DNA from: Hymenobacter convexus | GTDB taxonomy: Bacteria > Bacteroidota > Bacteroidia > Cytophagales > Hymenobacteraceae | DNA: 64,000 nt | Assembly: GCF_030580955.1 (NCBI RefSeq) | Contig: NZ_JAUQON010000008.1 | Span: 62,001-126,000 of the forward strand | Reading direction: 5' to 3' | Part shown: piece by piece, positions 53,902 to 61,900 of the stretch | Position numbering within the stretch: the stretch's first letter is position 1 | Layout of the letters: every line of letters starts with the position of its first letter | Made by a program: the position numbers and the translations under genes | Notes under the pieces: model-generated | What the model saw: the letters and a program-made list of their open reading frames with translations, nothing else | What the model was told of the DNA's origin: nothing | Database searches by the model: none

Positions 53902-55356
53902 ATGCTTAAAAAATCACTCGAACTGCTTCGTGCCGAAGCGGCCGAAACGGGGGCGAACACCCTCAAACGCAGCCTCAACGGCGTCAGCCTGATTGCTATC
54001 GGCATTGGGGTTATCATCGGGGCGGGCCTGTTCTCGCTCACCGGCATTGCGGCGGCCAACAACGCGGGGCCGGCCGTGACGCTCTCCTTTGTGGTGGCGG
54101 CCGTGGGCTGCGCCTTCTCGGCGCTATGCTACGCCGAGTTTGCGGCGCTGGTGCCCGTGTCGGGCTCGGCTTATACGTATTCCTACGCCACTATGGGCGA
54201 GCTGTTTGCCTGGATTATCGGCTGGGATTTGGTGCTGGAGTACTCGGTGGGCGCGGCCACGGTGGCCATCAGCTGGTCGCAGTATCTCATCAAGTTTCTG
54301 GGAAAATACGGGCTGCACATCCCGGCTCAATTGGTGATGTCGCCATTCGAAAGCGCGACGCTGGCCGACGGCTCTACCGTGAGCGGTTTCGTGAACGTGC
54401 CGGCCATGCTCATCGTGCTGGCCATTACGGCCATTGTCACGCGCGGTACCAAAGGGTCGGCGTGGTTCAATGCGCTGGTGGTGGCCTTGAAGGTGGCGGT
54501 GGTGCTGGTGTTCATTGCGCTGGGCTGGCAGTACATCGACCCCGCCAACTACCAACCCTACATTCCGGCCAACACCGGCACGTTTGGCGAGTTCGGCCTG
54601 AGCGGGATTTTGCGCGGGGCGGGCGTTATTTTCTTCGTCTTTATCGGCTTCGACATCGTGGCAACCATGGCGCAGGAAACCAAGAATCCGCAGCGCAACA
54701 TGCCCGTGGGCATCCTCGGCTCGCTGGCGGTTTGCACGGTCTTGTTCGTGCTGTTTGGGCACGTGCTGACGGGTTTGGCCAATTATACCGAGTTCAAAAA
54801 CAGCGCGGCACCGGTGGCCATTGCCATTGAGAAAACGCCTTATGCCTGGCTTTCTTCGGCCGTGATTCTGGCCATTCTGGTGGGCTACACGTCGGTTATC
54901 CTGGTCGATTTGCTGGGGCAGTCGCGGGTATTTTTCTCCATGTCGAAGGACGGGCTGCTGCCGCCGGTGTTCTCGCGCATTCACGCCAAATACAACACGC
55001 CGTTTCAGTCCAGCCTGCTGCTGGGCTTGTTCATTGCGCTATTTGCAGGCTTCGTGCCCATCTCGGTGGTGGGCGAGATGACCAGCATCGGCACGCTGCT
55101 GGCCTTCGTGATGGTGTGTCTGGGCGTGCTCATCATGCGCCGCACCAACCCCGACGCCCCCCGCTCGTTCCGTACGCCGTGGGTGCCGGTGGTGCCCATT
55201 CTGGGCATTGTGGTGTGCCTCGTGATGATGGCCTCGCTGCCCTGGGAAACGTGGCTGCGCCTCGTGGTGTGGCTGGCGCTGGGCCTGCTGATTTATTTTG
55301 GCTACGGCCGCAGGCACAGCAAGCTGCGGCTGGCGCAGGAGGGAGTTAAAAGTTAG
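53902..55356 (+). CDS. APC-family amino-acid permease
   Basis: 484 residues and about 12 transmembrane helices. The substrate-binding start of TM1 is SLIAIGIGVIIGAGLFSLTG. Closest in look to the cationic/YfnA-type amino-acid transporters (AGWDLVLEYSVGAATVAISW seen as IIGWDLVLEY). It imports or exchanges amino acids at the inner membrane. Third gene of the sulfur-linked run, so a sulfur amino acid is conceivable. I start at 53902; the frame is open far upstream through the palindrome and an antiparallel reading of the previous gene, which is not coding. Confidence 0.9.
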   Translation: MLKKSLELLRAEAAETGANTLKRSLNGVSLIAIGIGVIIGAGLFSLTGIAAANNAGPAVTLSFVVAAVGCAFSALCYAEFAALVPVSGSAYTYSYATMGELFAWIIGWDLVLEYSVGAATVAISWSQYLIKFLGKYGLHIPAQLVMSPFESATLADGSTVSGFVNVPAMLIVLAITAIVTRGTKGSAWFNALVVALKVAVVLVFIALGWQYIDPANYQPYIPANTGTFGEFGLSGILRGAGVIFFVFIGFDIVATMAQETKNPQRNMPVGILGSLAVCTVLFVLFGHVLTGLANYTEFKNSAAPVAIAIEKTPYAWLSSAVILAILVGYTSVILVDLLGQSRVFFSMSKDGLLPPVFSRIHAKYNTPFQSSLLLGLFIALFAGFVPISVVGEMTSIGTLLAFVMVCLGVLIMRRTNPDAPRSFRTPWVPVVPILGIVVCLVMMASLPWETWLRLVVWLALGLLIYFGYGRRHSKLRLAQEGVKS

Positions 55357-55368
55357 GAGTTAAGAGGC

Positions 55369-55476
55369 GTCTGTCATCCTGAGCGCAGCGAAGGACCTTA
55401 TCACGCGTGAACGAATTCTAGAAATTCATCCGCCGCAGACGTGAGAAGGTCCTTCGCTGCGCTCAGGATGACAGAC
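55369..55476. repeat. Long intergenic palindrome, family A
   Basis: Arms GTCTGTCATCCTGAGCGCAG and complement with a ~45-base loop. Second copy of the element at 7784-7895; outer arms identical, loops unrelated. Lies between convergent genes and may end transcription. Confidence 0.9.
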
Positions 55477-55494
55477 GGTCCCAACTCTTAACGG

Positions 55495-55965
55495 TCAATG
55501 CGTGGTCAGCCCGTTGGCGTCCAGCTCGTCGTCGTCGCGCACGCGGCTCAGGCGGCCTTCCAGGTCTACCACGTCATCGCCAGGGATGGGGTTCGGCGAC
55601 GGCTGGGCCTGCTTGTACACGTCGATGGCCCCGTTGGCATCCAGGGTAGCGCGGGCCTGGTCGGCCTGCTCGTCGGTGGCGGCGGCCACGGTGACCACGG
55701 CGTGGTCGGGGCCGGTGGCGGCGATGTGGGCCTGGGCGTCGTCGTTATTGGCACCGGCAAAAATGTCGCTGAAAAACCGGACGAGGCCGTCCTCAAAGGT
55801 TTCGGTGGGCGGGGTGCTGGCGCTGGCGGGCAGGTGTTCGGCTTGCAGGGTGGCCTGCGTGGCCAGGTGCAGATTGGTGCGCTCGAAGCCGGCGGCCAGC
55901 AGGCGCTCGATGGCAAACTGGGCTTCGGTGGCGCTCGTGAACAGGCCGACGACGGTACGGGGCAT
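55495..55965 (-). CDS. General-stress-like protein (YflT/GSP17M type)
   Basis: 156 residues. N-terminus TVVGLFTSATEAQFAIERLL then AAGFERTNLHLAT matches the small domain of heat-induced stress protein YflT/GSP17M. The C-terminal half (DHAVVTVAAATDEQADQARA) repeats the same alternating fold, and the tail is acidic. Cytoplasmic; no known activity. Ends in the neighbourhood of a family A palindrome. Confidence 0.7.
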   Translation of the reverse strand: MPRTVVGLFTSATEAQFAIERLLAAGFERTNLHLATQATLQAEHLPASASTPPTETFEDGLVRFFSDIFAGANNDDAQAHIAATGPDHAVVTVAAATDEQADQARATLDANGAIDVYKQAQPSPNPIPGDDVVDLEGRLSRVRDDDELDANGLTTH

Positions 55966-56116
55966 GGCGATGGGGGGACGGTGTGCGGGGTTCTACGGCC
56001 GTGGGGGCGTCCGGTTTCCGGTGCCCCGCGCCAGGGCTGCCGGATTTCGGCTACCTTACGGCCGTGCTTGGCAGGGTGCCCGGCCGCCGCTTTCACCAAC
56101 CCCCCACATCTACCGC

Positions 56117-56821
56117 ATGGCCCAGCCCAAATACGCCGCCCGGTTCGAAAACTTCTTCGCCAACCTGCGCCTCAACCGCGACCAGTTTGCCGACATGGCC
56201 GCCTTCACCCTGCAGGCCCTGCAGCAGGAAGCCAAGGGCCGGTACGACGCCGTGGCCGACCCCCTCGAAGTGGCCCTTACCGATTACCGCACCGCCCACG
56301 CCGGCCAGCTCTCGGGCGAGGGCCAGGCTGCCACCGTCACCGTGGCCCAGGCCCTGGCCGACTTCAAGGCCTACGTGAAAAAGGTGGAGCGCAAGGTCAT
56401 CATCCCCACCTACGAGGAGGGCAGCCCCGACCTGCTGGCCATCTTCCCCAAGGGCCGCGCCGCCCTCACCAAGAGCAACCAGGCCAAAGTGGAAGACGCC
56501 TTCACGGCCTTCCTCGACGCCCTCGATGCCCGCCCCACGGCCTTCACCTCGCCCGTGCGCGCCGAGGGCCGCGCCGTGCTGGCCGCCCTCTCGGCCGCCC
56601 TGAAGCGGGCCGACGGCATCGCCAAAACCGCCGACACCCAGCGCCTCGACCTGCACGACGGCCGCGAAGCCACCTGCCTGGCCCTGTTCCGGGTGTACGC
56701 CACGCTGCTGCTCGAATTTGCCGACAAGCCCCAGCGGGTGGCGGCGTTTTTCGATTTGAGCCGTGCCGATACGGGCACGAAAAAGGCCAAAACCACCCCG
56801 CCCGGCGTCCCAAAAGCCTAG
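56117..56821 (+). CDS. Hypothetical all-helical protein
   Basis: 234 residues, rich in Ala, Leu and charged residues, with no signal peptide, membrane segment or motif that I recognise. It looks entirely alpha-helical (AQPKYAARFENFFANLRLNR, then VTVAQALADFKAYVKKVERK). I start at 56117; the open frame continues upstream over the divergent gene and is not coding there. Codon third positions are mostly G or C, as in real genes here. A hairpin terminator follows. Confidence 0.7.
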   Translation: MAQPKYAARFENFFANLRLNRDQFADMAAFTLQALQQEAKGRYDAVADPLEVALTDYRTAHAGQLSGEGQAATVTVAQALADFKAYVKKVERKVIIPTYEEGSPDLLAIFPKGRAALTKSNQAKVEDAFTAFLDALDARPTAFTSPVRAEGRAVLAALSAALKRADGIAKTADTQRLDLHDGREATCLALFRVYATLLLEFADKPQRVAAFFDLSRADTGTKKAKTTPPGVPKA

Positions 56822-56841
56822 TAGAACCGCCCTAAAGCGGA

Positions 56842-56876
56842 AAAGCCCGTTCCGGTCCGCCGGAGCGGGCTTTTCT
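56842..56876 (+). terminator. Terminator after the helical hypothetical protein
   Basis: AAAGCCCG-tt-CCGG / CCGG-ag-CGGGCTTTT hairpin. It is also the first unit of the 42-bp tandem repeat. Confidence 0.88.
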
Positions 56877-57056
56877 GTGCGGTGGGGAGTGCTCCGGCCG
56901 TCTGGAGCGAGCTTAGCCGGGCGGTGATGGGTACTCCGGCTGCCTGGAACGGACTTCGCCGGACGGTGGACCCCGTTCCGGCCGTCTGGAATGGGCTTCG
57001 CCACACGGCAGAGTCCATTCCAGACGGCCGGAGTGGGCTTCGCCGGGTGGTGGCGG
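56847..57056 (+). repeat. 42-bp tandem repeat, five units, first unit is the terminator
   Basis: Units start at 56847, 56889, 56931, 56973 and 57015, each 42 bases, built on CCGTTCCGGCCGTCTGGA and GGGCTTCGCC. Identity between neighbours is roughly 70-80%. Because 42 is a multiple of 3, several frames stay open and show a 14-residue period, but none looks like a gene. Confidence 0.85.
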
Positions 57057-57080
57057 GCATTGCGGCCGCCGGGGAGGGGG

Positions 57081-57800
57081 CTAGGGCACCCGGTCCCACA
57101 CTTCGCCCCCAAGGCTGACCAAGCGCACCAGGCCGGCTTGGCGGTCGTAGTACATTTCCTGCAGGTAGGCGGAGGAAACCGGTTGGCAGTTGGGGCCGCG
57201 CGAGGTGCCGATGAAAGCCACCACATCGGTATAGGTCCGGCCGCGCACAGTGAGCTGCTGAAAAGGGCCGTTCAGGGCCGTTCCGCTGGGAAACTTGACC
57301 CCGCGACAGCTGTAATAGTCGCTGTGGAGGTCGGTATTGCCAACAAACTTGCCCCAGTAGCCTTCCGCATACAATCGGCTGGGGCCGGTGCCGACTTCGT
57401 TGTAAGGCCTGACGGTAGCGTCTCGATAAAAGTGAAAATTGCCTCCACTGCCCGTTCCGGAGGTGTCGGGGCTAAATGCACTCAAGACGGTTTCATCGTA
57501 GTAGCTAACCACCGTGTACTTGGTGCCCAATAGCCCGTAAGGGGCAAACGTCTCGTAGGCACGTTGCGGGTATTGCCCCACTTGAATGGCATACGTATGC
57601 CGCACACCCCGCCCGTTTTCAAACGTCCAGCTGTCCCCTGTTTTGGCCTGAAGCCAAGGCTGGTCTTGGCTCGTGAAATGATAATACGGCAAGCCGTTAA
57701 CGTAGGAAAGGCCTTCCTCCGCTTCAGGACCGTCCTTTCTGCACGAAGTGCCGCCAAGAAGCAGGGTGCCCAGTAACAGGGCTGGTAAGGACCGGCGCAT
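57081..57800 (-). CDS. Hypothetical lipoprotein
   Basis: 239 residues. Lipoprotein signal LPALLLGTLLLGGTSC places the lipidated Cys near residue 20. The rest is soluble and Tyr/Gly-rich (NGLPYYHFTSQDQPWLQ, then TYAIQVGQYPQRAYETF) with no family I recognise; it may form a beta-sheet fold. I start at 57800, where the signal begins, with a good promoter just upstream. Confidence 0.75.
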   Translation of the reverse strand: MRRSLPALLLGTLLLGGTSCRKDGPEAEEGLSYVNGLPYYHFTSQDQPWLQAKTGDSWTFENGRGVRHTYAIQVGQYPQRAYETFAPYGLLGTKYTVVSYYDETVLSAFSPDTSGTGSGGNFHFYRDATVRPYNEVGTGPSRLYAEGYWGKFVGNTDLHSDYYSCRGVKFPSGTALNGPFQQLTVRGRTYTDVVAFIGTSRGPNCQPVSSAYLQEMYYDRQAGLVRLVSLGGEVWDRVP

Positions 57801-57827
57801 GTCAGGAATGTCAAAAAGAGTGAAAAC

Positions 57828-57860
57828 CAAAAGGTAGGGATGCTTCCCGAAGGTTCGCAA
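57828..57860 (-). promoter_or_regulatory. Promoter of the hypothetical lipoprotein gene
   Basis: Read on the minus strand: TTG (57860-57858), 21 bases, then TACCTTTTG (57836-57828), close to the Bacteroidota consensus. It is 27 bases before the ATG. Confidence 0.55.
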
Positions 57861-58058
57861 GTCGAAATAGCACCACATCAGACTTTCTGACTAGCCCGAA
57901 ATACCGGCAACTATGAGGCATGCCGGCCAACAGGCAGTCCTTTTAGGGACTTCACGAATACGCGCCCGCCCGGTACCCGGTGCCTTTTGCCGGCCCACCC
58001 GAACCATTCCCCAACCCCAGCAGTTGGCCCCTGCAATCGCAGCTGTTTTCTTTGTTCT

Positions 58059-58787
58059 ATGGATTCTACGAAGTACCCGGGCCTGATACCTTCTTACGAG
58101 CACGAGCGCCTGGAGGCCCTGCAGCCCTACCAGGTGCTGGGCACCCCGGGCCAGGAGGTGTTCAACGACTTCGTGAGCGTGGTGGCCCGGCTTTTCGACA
58201 TGCCCATTGCCCTCGTCAGCCTCGTGCGGGCCGACGACGTGGTGTTCATCGGCAACGAGGGCCTGCCCGAAGCCCTGGTGGTGGCCCGCGAAGACAGCAT
58301 GTGCTCCGTGGCCATTCTGAATGACGGCCTGACCGAATTTACCGACGTGGCCGCCGACCCCTGTGAGCTGGTCAACCCCTTCGTGGCCCAGCACATGAAC
58401 CTGGGATTCTACGCCGGCCAGGCCCTGCGCACTCCCGACGGCCTGGCCGTGGGCAGCCTCTGCGTGATGGACCGCCGCCCCCGCCAGCTCACACCGCAGG
58501 AGGGCGAATTGCTGAAGGAGCTGGCCCTCGTGGCCCAGGAGCTGCTGCGCCTGCAAGCGGCCCAGGCTACCAACCCCGCCCTGATGGCCACCCTGCGCAC
58601 CCGCCTCGACGGCCCCGTGCAGCAGTCGCTCAACCGCCTCACCACCCTGGCCAAACTGGGCCAGTGGGAAGAAACCACCGACACCGCCGACGCCCAGGGC
58701 TACACCGCCTCCCGCCTCGACGAGGCCCGCTACCTGGCCCAGACGCTCTACCGCGAGCTGCAGGCCGCCCTCAAATCCGTGCGGTAA
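58059..58787 (+). CDS. GAF-domain protein
   Basis: 242 residues. A single GAF domain spans about residues 15-160 (RLEALQPYQVLGTPGQEVFN, then LVRADDVVFIGNEGLPEA, VGSLCVMDRRPR). A helical C-terminus follows; no kinase, PAS or output domain. GAF domains bind small ligands or chromophores, and stand-alone forms occur in Bacteroidota. Start at 58059; the 24 codons further upstream are in spacer DNA. A TTG-N20-TTTCTTTG promoter-like pair lies just before the ATG. Confidence 0.82.
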   Translation: MDSTKYPGLIPSYEHERLEALQPYQVLGTPGQEVFNDFVSVVARLFDMPIALVSLVRADDVVFIGNEGLPEALVVAREDSMCSVAILNDGLTEFTDVAADPCELVNPFVAQHMNLGFYAGQALRTPDGLAVGSLCVMDRRPRQLTPQEGELLKELALVAQELLRLQAAQATNPALMATLRTRLDGPVQQSLNRLTTLAKLGQWEETTDTADAQGYTASRLDEARYLAQTLYRELQAALKSVR

Positions 58788-58803
58788 CTGCCCCGTCAGC
58801 AAC

Positions 58804-58889
58804 GCAGCGCGGACTTTCAGTGCGCGTCCCCGCACCGTCGGCATCGCCCGGGCATCGTTCAGGCCCGCGAACTAAAAGCTCCCGCTACG
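58804..58889. repeat. Degenerate family B palindrome
   Basis: AACGCAGCGCGGACTTTCAG on the left and GCGAACTAAAAGCTCCCGCT on the right still resemble GTAGCGCGGACTTTTAGTCC arms, with several changes. Confidence 0.6.
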
Positions 58890-58891
58890 CC

Positions 58892-58936
58892 AAAACAAAG
58901 AAAGCCTGCCGCAATGCGGCAGGCTTTCTTGTTTTA
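58892..58936. terminator. Bidirectional terminator
   Basis: AAACAAAGAAAGCCTGCCGC and its near complement around an AAT loop, between convergent genes. Shares its GC core with the one at 46203-46238. Confidence 0.92.
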
Positions 58937-58953
58937 AGCGGAGTTGCTCTGCG

Positions 58954-61900
58954 CTATTCGCGCACGAAGCGGCGCACTTCCACGCCGCCGCTGGCCGTGC
59001 GGGCCTGCAGCATGTACACGCCGCTGGGCAGGGCGCTCAGGTTGAGCGTTTGCTGCTGCGTGAGGGCGCTGCCCGTCACCGAGCCCTCGTACACCCGCTG
59101 CCCGAGGGCGTTGAGCACGGTGAGGGTCACGGCCTCGCGGTAGCCGCCCAGCTCCAGCGTGAGGCGGCCATTGGGCGTGGGGTTGGGGTAGAGGGTGAGC
59201 GTGGTGCCGGCAATGCCACCCTTGGCCGAGGTTACCACCAGCGGGTTGGAGGGCAGCGACACGCAGCCGTTGGCGTTGGTGGTGGTCACGGTGTAGGAGC
59301 CCAACTGCGCGGGCAGGCCGGTGAGCACCAGCGTCTGGCCGGTGGCGCCGGTCACAATGCCGCTGCCCAGGTACCACTGGTTGCCGGTGGTGGCGCTCGA
59401 AGTGAGCGTGGTGGTCGTGCCGTTGTACGTTGGCGTGATGGTGGGCGTGGCCGGGCGCGGGTTCACCGTGAAGGTCGTCGTGGCCGTAGCCGCTGCGCAA
59501 CCGCCGGAAGCAGCTAGCGTGTTGGTCACGGTGTAGGTGCCCGCCGTCGAAGTCGAGAGCGTGATGGCGCCGGTCGTGGCATTGATGGTCAGGCCCGCGG
59601 TCGAGCTGAAGGTACCGGCCGAAGCCCCCGTGCCCAGCGTGGGCGTCGCCGCCGATGCCGAGCCCACGCAGCCGGTTGCCGTAGCGTAGCTGAACGTGGC
59701 CACCGGTGCGTTCGTGAGGGTCACCGTCTGGGTGCTGCTGCTGCCGCAGGTGCCGCTCACGGTGTAGGTCACGGTGTAGGTGCCGGCCGTGCTGCCGCTC
59801 AGGTTGATGGTGCCCGTGCTGGCGTTAAGGCTCAGGCCCGTGGCCGAGCTGAAGGTGCCGCCCGCTGTGCCCGTGATGGTAGCGGCGGGGTTGGTGCCGC
59901 TCAGGCAGTAGGTAGCGGCCGGGTAGGTGAACGTAGCCGTGCTGGGCGCCGTGAGCGTGAAGCTGCTGGTGCTGGTGACGGCCGCGCAGCCGCCGGAGGC
60001 GGCCACGGTGTTGGTCACGGTGTAAGTGCCAGCCGTGGCCGTTGCGCCCACCGTGATGGCACCCGTGGTGGCGTTCACCGTGAGGCCGGTAGCCGCTGGC
60101 AGCGTGAAGGTGCCCGCCGTAGCGCCGGTGCCCAGGGCGGGCGTGAGGGTGGCGGTGCTGCCCGCGCAGGTCGTGGCCGTGGGGTAGGCGAAGGCGGCCG
60201 TCGGGGCGGCCGTGATGGTCACGGTGGCCGTGCTGGTCACGGCGGCGCAGCCGTTGGCAGCCGCTACGGTGTTGGTCACGGTGTAGGTGCCGGGCGTCGA
60301 GGAAGCCAGGGTGATGGCACCCGTGGTGGCATTCAGGCTCAGGCCGGCCGTCGAGCCAAAGGTGCCCGCTGTGGCGCCCGAAGCCAGCGTCACCGCCGGG
60401 TTGGCGGCCCCGCTCACGCAGAACGACCCGCCGCCGTAGCTGAAGCCAGCTACCAGGGGCGCGCTGATGCTCAGCGTCTGGGTGCTGCTGCTGCCGCAGT
60501 TTCCGGCCACCGTGTAGGTCACGGTGTAGGTGCCGGGCGTGCTGCTGCTCAGCGCCACAACGCCCGTGGTTGGGTTGATGGTCAGACCGGTGCCGGCGCT
60601 GAACGTGCCACCTGCCGTGCCCGTGATTGTGGGCGTGGGGCTGGTCGTACCGCTCACGCAGTAAGTAGCGGCCGGGTAGGTGAAGGTGGCCGTCGTTTGG
60701 GGCGCAACCGTGAAGGTGGCCGTGCTGGTTACCTGCGCGCAGCCGTTGGCGGCGGCTACGGTGTTGGTCACGGTGTACGTGCCAGCGGCTGCCGTAGCGC
60801 CTACCGTCACCACCCCGTTCGGGTTAACGCTCAGGCCAGTGGCGGTGGGCAGCGAAAATGTGCCCACGGTGGCGCCGGTGGCCATGGTGGGCGACAGTGT
60901 GGCGCTGCTGCCGGCGCAAATGGCCGTAGCGGGGTAGCTGAAGCCGGCCGTCGGGGCCGCCGTGATGGTCACGTTGGCCGTGCTGGTTACCGCCGCGCAG
61001 CCGTTGGCAGCCGCCACCGTATTGGTGATGGTGTAGGTGCCAGGCGTGCTGCTGGCCAGGGCAATGGCGCCGGTGGTGGCATTGAGGCTCAGGCCCGTGG
61101 TGGACGAGAACGTGCCGGCCGTGGCGCCCGTAGCCAGAGCGGGAGCGGGGTTGCTGGTGCCCGATACGCAGTACGTAGTGGCGGCGTAGGAGAAGTCCGC
61201 CGTGGGCGCCGCCGTGATGGTGATGGTTGCCGTCGCCGTCGAGCCGCACAGCGTGGTGGAGGCCGGTACGCTGTTGGTGACAGTGTAGGTGCCGGGCGTG
61301 GAGCTAGCCAGGGTGATGGCGCCGGTGGTGGCGTCAATAGTCAGGCCCGCCGTGGAGGTGAAGGTACCGGCCACGGCACCCGTGCCCAGCACAACCGCCG
61401 GGTTGGTAGCGCCCGATACGCAGTAGGTAGCGGCTGGGCCGTAGCTGAAGGCCGTCGGGCTGGCCGTGCAGGCCACAATATTGACCACATAGTCTTCCGT
61501 CTCGCCATACCAGGCCGTGGCGCCCGATACGCAGGCATCGGCCGAGGTGAAGACGCCGTTGCGCCAGCGCACCCGCACGCGGGTGTTGCCGAGCAGGGCG
61601 GTGGCGGGCACCGTCAGTGTCACCGGGAAGGTAACGTCGGCGGCCGTGAGGCTGGACGAGCCGATGAGGGTGTATTCGCTCGCGTCGAAGGTGCCGCTGT
61701 GGTCGTAGTCAATCCACATGCCGCCCTGCGAGTTGGCATTATTCGAGCGCACAATCACGCTCACGCCGTTCGTGTAGGTCACGCCCTGCACGAGAGTCGT
61801 GGTGTTGGTGGTGCTGGCCGTGAAGTCGCCAAAGCCGTTGGTCGAGTTGGCGTTGGTGGCGTTGGTGAAGCCGGGGGTGCCCGGCAGGGTCACGCTCTTG

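Noticed and set aside
55498-56116. Upstream extensions of the frame of the helical hypothetical protein
   Set aside because: They overlap the divergent stress-protein gene antisense; ATG 56117 starts sequence of uniform helical character.
56847-57056. Possible CRISPR array
   Set aside because: Units are contiguous 42-bp tandem repeats without unique spacers, and no cas genes are present.
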